Assembly: GCF_018413645.1 (NCBI RefSeq)
Contig: NZ_JAHCDA010000002.1
Location: 806,001-870,000, forward strand
From: Roseococcus pinisoli
GTDB lineage: Bacteria > Pseudomonadota > Alphaproteobacteria > Acetobacterales > Acetobacteraceae
Direction of reading: 5' to 3'
DNA length: 64,000 nucleotides
Position 1 is the stretch's first letter, and each line of letters begins with the position of its first letter. Made by a program: the position numbers and the translations under genes. The notes beneath the pieces were generated by a model, which had not been told where the DNA came from, ran no database searches, and saw nothing but the letters and a program-made list of their open reading frames with translations. Of this stretch, positions 51,382-62,412 are shown one piece after another.

Positions 51382-52962
51382 TCAGCCCTTCTCCAGCCCC
51401 CAGAACACCGGGAAGCCCTTGCCCACGCCGGTCAGGCTGGTCCGGTAGCTCGTGGCGAAGAGGTACTGCCCGAGCGGGCAATAGGGCACGTCCTGGAAGG
51501 CCTGGAGCTGCAGCTCCTCCGCCACGCGGCGCTGCGCCGCGAGGTCGGGCGCATCGATCCAGGCGCTGCGCAGCGCCTCGATGCGCGGGCTGTCCGGCCA
51601 GCCGGGAGCAGCGTTGGCGCCGTTGCTCCACAGCGTGGTGTTGGTGACGGGGCTCGCCTGGTCGAGGCCGCCGGTGAAGAAGCTCAGGGCGCTCCAACCG
51701 CCGCGCGCGACGGGCTCCTTGCTGGTGCGGCGCTGGATCAGCGTGCCGAAATCCGTCGCGACGTATTCCACGCGGAAACCGAGCCGCGTCAGCAGGTCGC
51801 GCGTGACTTGGCCGGCCGCATCGAGGATGGCCAGGTCGGTCGCCGCCAGCACCGTGACCGGCGCGCCGGCGTGACCCGCGGCCGCGATCTCGGCCTTCGC
51901 CTTCTCGATGTCGCGCGGACCGGTCAGCGCTTCCATCCCCGCCGCATTGGCCATGGGGGTCTCGGGGCAGAAGAAGCCCACGCCCTCGCGCCAGGCGCTG
52001 CGGTCTTCACCCGCGGCGGCCAGCATGAAATCGGCCTGATTGACGACCGACAGCACGGCGCGGCGCACCCGCACATCGTTGAAGGGCGCCTGCAGATGGT
52101 TCATGCGCAGCACGCCGATATAGCCGTTCGGATCCTGCACCTCGACCTTCACGTTGCGCGTGCGGCGGAGCATCGGCAGCAGATCGGGCGGCGGCAGTTC
52201 CCACCAGTCGATGCCGCCGGAGCGCAGCGCACCTGAAGCACTGCTCGGATCGGGCATGGTGGTCCACTCGACCCGGTCGAGCTTCGCGATCTTCGGGCCG
52301 GCGAGGAAGCTCGCCCGACCCTCGCGAGGCACGTAGTCCTCGAAGCGGGTATAGACGTTCGTCGCCCCGGGCACGCGCTCGGCCGCCGCATAGCGGTAGG
52401 GTCCGCTGCCGACCATCTCGGTGACCTGGCGGAACGGATCGGTGGCCGCCAGGCGCTCGGGCATCATGACGCAGATGTTGTTGGTTCCCTTGCCCAGCGC
52501 TGCCGGGAGCTGGGGGAACGGGCGGCTCAGCCGGAAGAGAATGGTGCGGTCGTCGGGCGCGCTCAGCTCGGCGGTGGCGGCCAGCAGCTGCTGGCCGAAG
52601 CCGTCGCGCACGCCCCAGCGCCGGATGCTGGCCACGCAGTCCCTGGCCAGCACGGGCGAACCGTCGTGGAACTTCAGGCCCGTGCGCAGCTTCAGTGCCC
52701 AGCGCAGCCCGTCCGCGGCGACGTCGTGACTCTCGACCATCTGGGGCTGGGCCACATAGGCCTCGTCGTGGCCGTACAGCGTGTCGAACACCAGCAGCGC
52801 GTGGTTGCGGGTGACGTAGGCCGTGGTCCAGATGGGGTCGAGGACCGCCAGATCGGCAAAGGGCACGAAGCGCAGCGTCCTGCGATCCTGGCCGAGGGCG
52901 ATGCCGGGGGCGGCGAGCGAGGCGGCGGAAAGGGTGCCGAGCAGGGCACGTCGACGGATCAT
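51382..52962 (-). CDS. Orphan family 5 ABC substrate-binding protein (paralogue E)
   Basis: 526 residues. Signal peptide MIRRRALLGTLSAASLAAPG to IALGQD. Motifs: AVLDPIWTTAYVTRNHALLV, SHDVAADGLRWALKLRTGL, RDCVASIRRWGVRDGFGQQL, ERLAATDPFRQVTEMVGSGP. It is on the minus strand, unlike the other four paralogues, with no permease adjacent. It lies 29 bases downstream of the amidohydrolase gene, so the two may be co-transcribed, hinting that its ligand is related to that enzyme's substrate. Confidence 0.86.
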   Translation of the reverse strand: MIRRRALLGTLSAASLAAPGIALGQDRRTLRFVPFADLAVLDPIWTTAYVTRNHALLVFDTLYGHDEAYVAQPQMVESHDVAADGLRWALKLRTGLKFHDGSPVLARDCVASIRRWGVRDGFGQQLLAATAELSAPDDRTILFRLSRPFPQLPAALGKGTNNICVMMPERLAATDPFRQVTEMVGSGPYRYAAAERVPGATNVYTRFEDYVPREGRASFLAGPKIAKLDRVEWTTMPDPSSASGALRSGGIDWWELPPPDLLPMLRRTRNVKVEVQDPNGYIGVLRMNHLQAPFNDVRVRRAVLSVVNQADFMLAAAGEDRSAWREGVGFFCPETPMANAAGMEALTGPRDIEKAKAEIAAAGHAGAPVTVLAATDLAILDAAGQVTRDLLTRLGFRVEYVATDFGTLIQRRTSKEPVARGGWSALSFFTGGLDQASPVTNTTLWSNGANAAPGWPDSPRIEALRSAWIDAPDLAAQRRVAEELQLQAFQDVPYCPLGQYLFATSYRTSLTGVGKGFPVFWGLEKG

Positions 52963-52991
52963 ACTGAGGTCCTTTTGCGGTGGGATAAGGG

Positions 52992-53918
52992 TCAGCCGGC
53001 CTCGATGCCGTAGAGGCGGGCGGCATTGTCATGCAGCAGGGCGCGCTGGGCGGCGGCCGGCAGCGTCGCGATGGCGCGGCGGAAGAGGTCGAGCGTGGCG
53101 GCATAGCCGAGCTCGCGCCGGGCGACCGGGTAGTCGGACCCCCAGAGGCAGCGCTCGGCCCCGAAGGCGTCCAGGCAGGGCTGCAGCACCGCACGCGCAG
53201 CCTCCGGCGTGAAGGCGGGGGCGTATCGCGCGAGGTTCGACAGCTTCAGATGGATGCTCGGGCGCCGGCCGAGCGCGGCCAGCCCTTCGTGCCAGCGACG
53301 GATCCCTGCCTCGTCCCGGTCCATCGGCGAGCAGCAGTGATTCACCACGATCGGCAGGTCGGGGAAGTCGGCGGCCAGCTCGGCGATGGCGGTCGCCTGC
53401 CAGGGGTTGGTCAGCACCTCCAGCAGCAGGCCGTGATGCGTCAGCCGTCCGACGCCGCGCCGCCAGGCCGGGTTTTCCAGGAGGTTCTCACCGCCCCAGC
53501 GCATCGCCGGGTCGGGATGCCAGCGCAGGGTCTGACGAATGCCCGCGACCCGCGGGTGGCGCGCCTGAGCGGCCAGCACCGTCTCCACATGGGGATCGGC
53601 AAGCGGCGCCGCGGCGACGCAGCGCGCGGCGATGCCCGGTGGCAGGGCGAGCGTATCCAGCCAGGCGGTTTCGCCAACCGGATCCGTCTCATCCCACAAC
53701 GCCTCGACATGGACGGAGGCGACCACACCGGTGCCGGCAATGTCCGCCGCGATCTCCGCCGGCCCATAGTCGCGGCGCAGATAGGCGAGGTCGCCAAGTC
53801 CCGCGAGGCCGGCCTCCGGGCTCAGCCAGGCATGTTTGCCGAGCGAGAGGTCCCACAGGTGGTGGTGGCAATCGATGACGGGGCCGCCATCCATCGCCCC
53901 TTCGGGCGGAATGGGCAT
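52992..53918 (-). CDS. Amidohydrolase family 2 (TIM-barrel) hydrolase
   Basis: 308 residues from ATG at 53918, with GGAG nine bases upstream; an in-frame ATG at 53963 lacks one. IDCHHHLWD at the N-terminus gives the HxH metal pair, VNHCCSP the third histidine region, and LWGSDYPVARRELGY the conserved aspartate. These features resemble L-fuconolactonase/2-pyrone-4,6-dicarbaxylate lactonase-type enzymes (COG3618), so a lactone or amide substrate is likely. Probably the first gene of a pair with paralogue E. Confidence 0.82.
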   Translation of the reverse strand: MPIPPEGAMDGGPVIDCHHHLWDLSLGKHAWLSPEAGLAGLGDLAYLRRDYGPAEIAADIAGTGVVASVHVEALWDETDPVGETAWLDTLALPPGIAARCVAAAPLADPHVETVLAAQARHPRVAGIRQTLRWHPDPAMRWGGENLLENPAWRRGVGRLTHHGLLLEVLTNPWQATAIAELAADFPDLPIVVNHCCSPMDRDEAGIRRWHEGLAALGRRPSIHLKLSNLARYAPAFTPEAARAVLQPCLDAFGAERCLWGSDYPVARRELGYAATLDLFRRAIATLPAAAQRALLHDNAARLYGIEAG

Positions 53919-53999
53919 GCGTGTTCTCCAGCGGCAACGCGTCCGTACTGCAATGCAGCACATCCAGAACTACCCGGAACGACCCAGCCTGTCATCAGC

Positions 54000-54089
54000 G
54001 TGAGATATTCAATCGTTATTCACCCGGAGGTTGGGGACGCGGCGCAAGATTACGTCGGGCGGCGAGGCCGCCGCCAGGCCCGCGACTAG
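54000..54089 (+). pseudogene. Possible remnant of a RelE/ParE-type toxin
   Basis: A GTG at 54000 opens 29 codons reading VRYSIVIHPEVGDAAQDYV, reminiscent of the first strand and helix of RelE/ParE toxins, before a basic tail and a stop. The remaining two thirds of such a toxin are absent, and no antitoxin is seen. Support is short and could be chance. Confidence 0.15.
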
Positions 54090-54214
54090 GCCCGGTCCCA
54101 GCCATGCCTTGAGCCGAAAGGTTTTTTTATTGAAAAGTATGGCTGAGAGCGACTCGCCCCCTTCAAAGCGGACGCAGTTGGTCCTATTTGGAGCTCATCG
54201 CAGGAGTATGGGCG

Positions 54215-54679
54215 GTGCTGAAGCTTTCGAGATTGACCGACTACGCCGTGGTCGTTCTGTCCCGCATGGGCCAGAGCGATGCGCCGCTATTGAGCGCCCC
54301 AGGTCTCGCCACCCGGACGGGCCTGGCGGAGCCTACCGTGGCGAAGGTCCTCAAGATACTCGCCCAATCCTGCATCGTCGAGGGGCTGCGCGGCGCGCGC
54401 GGCGGCTACCGGCTGACCCGCCCCCTTACCGAGATCAAGCTTTCCGAGGTGATCGTGGCCTTCGACGGCCCGATCGCCCTCACCGCCTGCGTCGAGGGCG
54501 GTGCGGGCGGCTGCGAGAGCGAGCATTGCTGCCCCGTCCGCGGCCGATGGGACCCCGTGAACCGCGCCATCCGCGAGGCGCTGGCCAATATCTCCGTCGC
54601 CGATCTGGTGGGAGGAGGCTGCCTTGGCGGCTTCATGCCCCTTCCGGCCCCCCACCACCTCGTCGCCAAGTCAAGCTAG
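54215..54679 (+). CDS. Rrf2 family regulator of the suf operon (IscR/SufR-like)
   Basis: 154 residues from GTG at 54215, with GGAG upstream; an in-frame ATG at 54188 is less likely. The winged helix ([56 protein letters not shown]) is standard. Cys92, Cys100, Cys105 and Cys106 form an Fe-S binding cluster pattern as in IscR. Directly upstream of sufB by ten bases, so it is predicted to sense cluster status and control its own operon. A weak -35-like TTGAGC is at 54109. Confidence 0.88.
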   Translation: MLKLSRLTDYAVVVLSRMGQSDAPLLSAPGLATRTGLAEPTVAKVLKILAQSCIVEGLRGARGGYRLTRPLTEIKLSEVIVAFDGPIALTACVEGGAGGCESEHCCPVRGRWDPVNRAIREALANISVADLVGGGCLGGFMPLPAPHHLVAKSS

Positions 54680-54689
54680 GAGCGTCGTA

Positions 54690-56144
<1,455 letters not shown>

Positions 56145-56145
56145 T

Positions 56146-56882
<737 letters not shown>

Positions 56883-56886
<4 letters not shown>

Positions 56887-58178
56887 ACGCCCAGACCTCC
56901 AGCGCCGCCTCTTCCACCGCGGGGGCCTTCCTCGCCCGCTTCGAGGGGCTGCGCGAGCATCTTCCCGGCGGCCGCCTGCCCTGGCTCGCGAAGCTGCGCG
57001 CCGAGGCCGCCGCGTTCTTCGCCGCCGCCGGCCTGCCCAACCGCCGCATCGAGGCCTGGCGCTACACCGACCTCGCGCCCATCGCGCAGGCGGGCTTCTC
57101 CGAGGCGCTGACGCTCGCGGCCGAGGCTCCGGCCCTGCCCCCGATGCGTGCGCCCTATCGCGCCGTCTTCGTCGATGGCCGCTTTGCGGAAAACCTTTCC
57201 GTGATGCCGGAGGCCTATCCCTGCGGCTCGCTGGCCGCCGGGCTCGATGGCACGGAATCCCGCCTCGGCGCGCTGGCCGAGGATCTGCCGCTGGTGGCGC
57301 TGAACACCATGCTGTTCGAGGACGGGCTGCTGCTCGACCTCCCGGCCGGCGCCGAGGGCGGCGTGATCGAGATGCTGAGCGTGGCGAGCCATGCCAGCCG
57401 CCCCATCGCCTTCCATCCCCGGCACCTGATCCGCCTGGGCGACGGCGCCTCCCTCACTTTGATCGAGACCAGCCTGGGCCCGGCCGAGGCGACCTATCTG
57501 CACAACCCGGTCTTCGAGATCGCGGTGGGCGCGGGCGCCACGCTGTCCCATGTGCGCATCCAGCGCGAGGGGCGCGCGGGCTTCCAGCTCTCGACCGTCC
57601 ATGCGGCGGTGCAGGCGGGCGGCACCTATGACAACTTCACGCTGAACGCCGGCGCGCGCCTCGTCCGCAACGAGATCCATGCCAGCCTTCTCGGGCCCAA
57701 GGCGGCCTGTCACATGAACGGCGCGCAGCTCGCCGGCGACGGCCAGCATGCCGACACGACCACCTTCCTCGACCACGCTGCCCCCGACTGCGCCAGCCGC
57801 CAGACCTACAAGACGGTGCTGGCCGGCAAGTCGCGCGGCGTGTTCCAGGGGAAGATCCTGGTCCGCCAGGCGGCGCAGCGCACCGACGGCTACCAGATGA
57901 ACCAGGCCCTCCTCCTCTCCGAGGAGGCCGAGATCGACGCCAAGCCCCAGCTCGAGATCTACGCCGACGACGTGAAGTGCAGCCACGGCGCGACGGTCGG
58001 CGCGCTGGACGAGGCGCAGCTCTTCTATCTCCGCGCCCGCGGCATCCCCGCCGAGCAGGCCCGCGCCATGCTGGTGCAGGCCTTCCTGGTGGAAGCCGTG
58101 GAAGGTGTCACCGACCCCATCGCCCAGGCCGCCCTGGCCGAGGCGACCGAGGGCTGGTGGGAACGAGAGGCCGCCTGA
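56883..58178 (+). CDS. sufD: Fe-S cluster scaffold protein SufD
   Basis: 431 residues. Partner of SufB in the scaffold, needed for iron acquisition. The N-terminal RIEAWRYTDLAPIAQ and C-terminal KPQLEIYADDVKCSHGATVGALDEAQLFYLRARG (quoted in part: KPQLEIYADDVKCSHGA) are diagnostic, with the conserved histidine in CSHGATVG. Central beta-helix region includes TYDNFTLNAGARLVRNEIH. Overlaps sufC by four bases and is followed by sufS after two bases. Confidence 0.95.
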
Positions 58179-58180
58179 AC

Positions 58181-59440
58181 ATGGACACGATCATCGCCCC
58201 CGGGACCGCCGCGACCTTCGACGTCGCGCGCATCCGCCAGGATTTCCCGATCCTGTCGACGACGGTGCACGGCAAGCCGCTCACCTTCCTCGACAGTGGT
58301 GCCTCGGCCCAGAAGCCGCGCGCGGTGATCGAGGCGATGACGCGCTGTCTCGAAACCTCCTACGCCAACGTCCATCGCGGCGCCTATGCGCTCAGCGAGG
58401 CGGCGACCGAGGCCTATGAGGCCGCGCGCGTGGCGGTGCAGCGCTTCCTCGGCGCGGCCGAGCCGGAGGAGATCGTCTTCACCTCCAACAGCACTGTGGC
58501 GATCAACCTTGTGGCGCATAGCTACGGGCGCGGGGTGCTGAAGCCCGGCCAGTTCGTGCTGACCTCCGAGATCGAGCACCACGCCAACATGGTGCCCTGG
58601 CAGATGCTGCGCGACGAGAATCGCGGCATCGGCCTGCGCTATGTCCGCGTGAACGACCGTGGCGAGCTGGACCTCGATGACCTCGCGGCCAAGCTGGCGG
58701 ACGGCAAGGTCGGCCTGGTCGCGGTCACGCATATGTCCAACGTCCTGGGCACGGTGACGCCGGCCGCGCAGATCGCCCGCATGGCGCATGCGGCGGGCGC
58801 CAAGGTCCTTTTCGACGGCAGCCAGGCCGCCGTGCACCGCCATGTGGACGTGGCGGCGATCGACGCCGATTTCTACGTCTTCACCGGCCACAAGCTCTAC
58901 GGCCCGACGGGAATCGGCGTGCTCTACGGCAAGCGCGCGCTGCTCGACGCCATGCCGCCCTTCCTGGGCGGCGGCGACATGATCGGCAGCGTCACCCTCG
59001 AGCGCACCACCTATGCCGAGGCCCCTGCCCGCTTCGAGGCTGGCACGCCGCCGATCGTCGAGGCCGTCGGCCTGCATGCCGCGATCGACTACGTGACCAC
59101 CCTCGGCATGGGCGCCATCGAGGCGCATGAGCGCGCGCTGGTGGACCACGCCATGGCCGTCCTGCCCCGGATCGAGGGGCTGACGCTGATCGGCGGCGCG
59201 CAGGATCGCGGCGGCGTCTTCGCCTTCTCCCTGGACGGGGTGCATCCGCACGATCTTTCCACCTATCTCGACCGCCACGGCATCGCCGTGCGGGCCGGCC
59301 GCCATTGCGCGGAGCCGCTGCATGCGCGCTTCGGCCTGGAGGGTGGCACGACGCGAGCCTCCTTCGGCCTCTACACGACGGCGGAGGAGATCGACCTCCT
59401 GACGGTGAAGCTCACGGAGGCCCGGAAGTTCTTCGCATGA
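58181..59440 (+). CDS. sufS: Cysteine desulfurase SufS
   Basis: 419 residues. PLP enzyme that supplies persulfide sulfur. The PLP lysine is Lys238 in FTGHKLYGPTGIGVLYGK, the catalytic cysteine is Cys376 in GRHCAEPLHARFG, and SEIEHHANMVPWQ holds the conserved histidine. The RxGxHCA(E/Q)PL context marks group II desulfurases, which need a sulfur acceptor such as SufU or SufE. Here sufU follows 37 bases downstream, and sufE is absent from the window. Confidence 0.96.
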   Translation: MDTIIAPGTAATFDVARIRQDFPILSTTVHGKPLTFLDSGASAQKPRAVIEAMTRCLETSYANVHRGAYALSEAATEAYEAARVAVQRFLGAAEPEEIVFTSNSTVAINLVAHSYGRGVLKPGQFVLTSEIEHHANMVPWQMLRDENRGIGLRYVRVNDRGELDLDDLAAKLADGKVGLVAVTHMSNVLGTVTPAAQIARMAHAAGAKVLFDGSQAAVHRHVDVAAIDADFYVFTGHKLYGPTGIGVLYGKRALLDAMPPFLGGGDMIGSVTLERTTYAEAPARFEAGTPPIVEAVGLHAAIDYVTTLGMGAIEAHERALVDHAMAVLPRIEGLTLIGGAQDRGGVFAFSLDGVHPHDLSTYLDRHGIAVRAGRHCAEPLHARFGLEGGTTRASFGLYTTAEEIDLLTVKLTEARKFFA

Positions 59441-59477
59441 CCCCGCCCGATCGCCAGAGCAACCAGGGAGCGGCGCC

Positions 59478-59951
59478 GTGAACGAGGCGGCCAGCCCCTC
59501 CGGTGCCGGCGATATCGCCGACCTCTATTCGCGGACCCTGCGGGAGCTCGCGCGGGATCCGGCCCATCAAGGCAGGCCCGCGAGCTTCGATGCCACGGCG
59601 CGCGGCGACAATCCGATGTGCGGCGACCGGGTGGACATCTATGTAAGCCTGGACGGCGAGCGTATCCGCGAAGCGCGCCACGTCGCGCGCGGCTGTGAGA
59701 TCTGCCAAGCCAGCGCCTCGCTGCTGACGGCGCTGGTCCCCGGCATGACCCGCGCCGAGACCACCGACCTCGGCCGCCGCGCGGCCGGGATCGCGAAGAC
59801 GGGGATCGGCGATGACAGCAATGATGGGCTTCGCCGCTTGTCTGTCTTCGCTGTCGTGCACAAGTTCCCCAGCAGGGTAAAATGCGTGACCCTGGCCTGG
59901 AATGCGCTGGACGCCGCCCTGGCCGGCGTCAAGGAGACGAGCAGTGAGTGA
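59478..59951 (+). CDS. sufU: SufU-type scaffold/sulfur-acceptor protein
   Basis: 157 residues of the IscU/SufU fold. Candidate zinc/active-site residues are Cys48 and Asp50 in NPMCGDRVDIYV, Cys73/Cys76 in GCEICQAS, and Cys136 in RVKCVTLAW. The GCxICxAS motif and the ten-residue longer spacer distinguish SufU from IscU. It probably takes sulfur from SufS. Its end overlaps the start of the next gene by eight bases. Confidence 0.92.
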   Translation: MNEAASPSGAGDIADLYSRTLRELARDPAHQGRPASFDATARGDNPMCGDRVDIYVSLDGERIREARHVARGCEICQASASLLTALVPGMTRAETTDLGRRAAGIAKTGIGDDSNDGLRRLSVFAVVHKFPSRVKCVTLAWNALDAALAGVKETSSE

Positions 59952-60306
59952 ACCGGCCACCACGAACCATGGGAGTTGGACCCCCGAGGGCGAGATGCTC
60001 CCGCAGGTCACCGAGGAGGGCGTGATCGCCGCGATCAAGACCGTCTTCGATCCCGAGATTCCGGTCGACGTGTATGAGCTCGGCCTCATCTACGCCATCG
60101 AGTTCGACGATGCGGGGAAGGTGAAGGTCGAGATGACGCTGACCACCCCCTCCTGCCCCTCGGCGCAGGAGCTTCCCGGCATGACCGAAGAGGCCATCCG
60201 ACAGGTGCCCGGCGTCACGGACTGCCAGGTCGAGATCGTCTGGGATCCGCCCTGGGACCAGTCGCGCATGAGCGAAGACGCGCGCCTCGCCCTCAACATG
60301 TACTGA
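59944..60306 (+). CDS. sufT: SUF system maturation protein SufT (MIP18/DUF59 family)
   Basis: 120 residues from GTG at 59944, embedded at the sufU end; a start at the upstream ATG at 59902 would read in a different-looking sequence. DPEIPVDVYELGLIY is the hallmark motif and TTPSCPSAQELPGM contains the conserved cysteine (Cys near residue 72). The C-terminal VEIVWDPPWDQSRMSEDARLALN is also typical. SufT/DUF59 proteins assist in maturing 4Fe-4S proteins such as aconitase. Confidence 0.92.
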   Translation: MSEPATTNHGSWTPEGEMLPQVTEEGVIAAIKTVFDPEIPVDVYELGLIYAIEFDDAGKVKVEMTLTTPSCPSAQELPGMTEEAIRQVPGVTDCQVEIVWDPPWDQSRMSEDARLALNMY

Positions 60307-60319
60307 CAGGAGACACGCG

Positions 60320-60691
60320 ATGAGCATCACCTCCGCCCCCAGCCCGCGGGTCAAGCGCGAACTGCCCCCACTGATGAGCGTCTCCGATGGCGCAGCCGAG
60401 CGCCTGCGCGCGCTCTACGCCAAGGCCGAGGCCGGCAAGCTCCTGCATATCGGCGTGAAGACGAAGGGCTGCTCCGGCCTCGCCTACGACCTCAGCTTCG
60501 TTGACACCCAGGCGCCCGGCGACGAGCGCGTGACCGACAAGGGCGTGACCATCCTCGTGGACCGCAAGGCCAGCCTCTACCTCATCGGCACGATGATGGA
60601 CTACGAGGTCCGGGCGATGAGCGCGGGGTTCACCTTCGTGAACCCTAACGAGAAGGGCCGCTGCGGCTGCGGCGAGAGCTTCCACGTCTGA
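60320..60691 (+). CDS. A-type Fe-S carrier (SufA/IscA/ErpA family)
   Basis: 123 residues. Cluster-carrier cysteines Cys51 (in KTKGCSGLAYDL) and Cys115 and Cys117 (in GRCGCGESF) are present. It accepts clusters from SufBC2D and hands them to target enzymes. Position as last gene of the suf operon favours SufA; the sequence alone cannot exclude ErpA or IscA. Converges on the metal-permease gene with 18 bases between stops. Confidence 0.92.
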   Translation: MSITSAPSPRVKRELPPLMSVSDGAAERLRALYAKAEAGKLLHIGVKTKGCSGLAYDLSFVDTQAPGDERVTDKGVTILVDRKASLYLIGTMMDYEVRAMSAGFTFVNPNEKGRCGCGESFHV

Positions 60692-60709
60692 CGTGAAGGC
60701 CGGTCCGGC

Positions 60710-61561
60710 TCAGTCCGGATCGGCGATGACCGCGCGCGGGCGCCGGCGCAGCAGGCCGTGGCGCGGCGAGCCCAGCAGGGCCAGGACGAAAAGCCCCGTC
60801 AACACCACCACGATCGAGCCCGCCGTCGAGGCATTCATCATGAAGCTCATCTGAATGCCGGCGATGACCGAGAGGCAGGCCGCCGTCACGGCCACCATCA
60901 CCATATGGCCGAAGCGCACCGTCAGCAGAAGGCCGATCGCGCCCGGCGTGATCAGCAGCGCCACGACCAGGATGACGCCGACGGCCTGAACGGCGGCCAC
61001 GATGCTGGCGGCCAGCACGACCAGCAGCAGCAGGCGCAGCCGCCCCACATTCAGGCCGATCGCGCGGGCCTGGCCCGGGTCGAAGCAATACAGCACCAGG
61101 TCCCGCCCGCGGATGGCCAGGATCAGCAGGGCCGCGGTCGTGATGCCCAGGACCTGCCAGAAATCCTCCTGCTCGATGCCCAGGATGCTCCCGAACAGCA
61201 CATGCGAGAGATGTACGTTCGACCGCACCTGGGAGAGCATCACCAGGCCCAGGGCGAACATCCCGCTGAAGGCCACGCCCATGGCCGTGTCCTCCTTCAC
61301 GCGGCTGAACTGCCGGATCGCGCCGGCGCCCAGCGCGCAGGCGAGGCCGGCCACGAAGGCCCCGAGCACCAGTGGGATGCCGAGGAGATAGGCGCCGACG
61401 ACCCCGGGCAGGATGGCATGGCTGACCGCATCGCCCATGAGCGACCAACCCTTGAGCACGACGAAGCAGGAAAGGATCGCCGACAGCACGGCCACCAGCA
61501 ACCCGACGACCAACGCCTGCTGCATGAAACCGTGCGTCCAGGGCTCGAGCAGCGCCGTCAT
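60710..61561 (-). CDS. sitD: Manganese/iron ABC transporter permease SitD-like
   Basis: 283 residues with eight predicted hydrophobic segments of the ABC-3 (metal) permease family. Motifs: WSLMGDAVSHAILPGVV (metal-pathway loop), GLNVGRLRLLLLVVLAASIVAAVQAVGVILV and LLITPGAIGLLL. Its start overlaps the sitC stop by four bases. Function is inferred with the binding protein, whose wording matches SitA. Confidence 0.85.
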   Translation of the reverse strand: MTALLEPWTHGFMQQALVVGLLVAVLSAILSCFVVLKGWSLMGDAVSHAILPGVVGAYLLGIPLVLGAFVAGLACALGAGAIRQFSRVKEDTAMGVAFSGMFALGLVMLSQVRSNVHLSHVLFGSILGIEQEDFWQVLGITTAALLILAIRGRDLVLYCFDPGQARAIGLNVGRLRLLLLVVLAASIVAAVQAVGVILVVALLITPGAIGLLLTVRFGHMVMVAVTAACLSVIAGIQMSFMMNASTAGSIVVVLTGLFVLALLGSPRHGLLRRRPRAVIADPD

Positions 61562-62412
61562 GCGGAAAGCGTGCGCCGCACCGCCCGGCGGGAGGCCAGG
61601 ATGCCGTGCCGGGGCGCAGCGACGAGCGCGACCAGGAAGATCAGCGCCTGGGACACGACGATGACGCCGCCCGTGGAGCCGTCCAGGAAGTAGCTGAGAT
61701 AGGCGCCCAGCAGGCCGGTGCCCGCGCCGATCGCTGCGGCGATGGCCGTCATCCGGCCGAAGCGGTCTGTCAGCAGGTAGGCCGTGGCGCCGGGGATGAC
61801 CAACATGCCGATTACCAACACCGCCCCCACCGCCTGCAGCCCGGCCACCGCCGTCGCGGCCAGAAGGGTGAGCAGGAGCAGCCGCATCGCGCCCGGGCTG
61901 CCGCCGATGGCGACCAGCTGCACCGGATCGAAGAGCGAGAGCATCAGGTCTCGGCCCTTCACGGCCAGCGCCAGGACCACCATCACCGAGATGATCGCCA
62001 TCTGCAGGATGTCGAGGTCGGCGATGCCGAGCACGTTGCCGAAGAGGATGGTCTGCAGCCGCACGTTGGACGGGAAGAGCGAGAGCAGGAACAGGCCCGC
62101 GCCGAAGAAGCCGGTGAAGACCACGCCGATGACGGCATCCTCGCGCAGCGGCGTGCGGCCGCGCAGGCCGGCCATTGCCGCCGCCGCCAGCAGGCCGGAG
62201 GCGAAGGCGCCGATCGCGAAGGGAATGCCGCCCAGCCAGGCCAGCACCACCCCCGGCACCACCGCATGGCTCAACGCATCGCCCATGAGCGACCAGCCCT
62301 TGAGCACGACGTAGCAGGAGAGCAGCCCCGCCACGGCGCCGATCAGTGCCGCGATGGCCATCGCGCGCAACATGTAATCGTACTGGAAGGGGATCAGCAG
62401 CTCCTCGGCCAT
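61558..62412 (-). CDS. sitC: Manganese/iron ABC transporter permease SitC-like
   Basis: 284 residues. ABC-3 family permease, paralogous to the next gene: KGWSLMGDALSHAVVPGVVLAWLG is the signature loop, and LLTLLAATAVAGLQAVGAVLVIGMLVIPGA gives the C-terminal membrane core. Together the pair forms the transmembrane channel. Starts exactly where the ATPase gene stops (shared base). Confidence 0.85.
   Translation of the reverse strand: MAEELLIPFQYDYMLRAMAIAALIGAVAGLLSCYVVLKGWSLMGDALSHAVVPGVVLAWLGGIPFAIGAFASGLLAAAAMAGLRGRTPLREDAVIGVVFTGFFGAGLFLLSLFPSNVRLQTILFGNVLGIADLDILQMAIISVMVVLALAVKGRDLMLSLFDPVQLVAIGGSPGAMRLLLLTLLAATAVAGLQAVGAVLVIGMLVIPGATAYLLTDRFGRMTAIAAAIGAGTGLLGAYLSYFLDGSTGGVIVVSQALIFLVALVAAPRHGILASRRAVRRTLSA

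Noticed and set aside
54130-54150. CTGAGAG motif upstream of the suf regulator
   Set aside because: A single short match without the other parts of a TPP aptamer.
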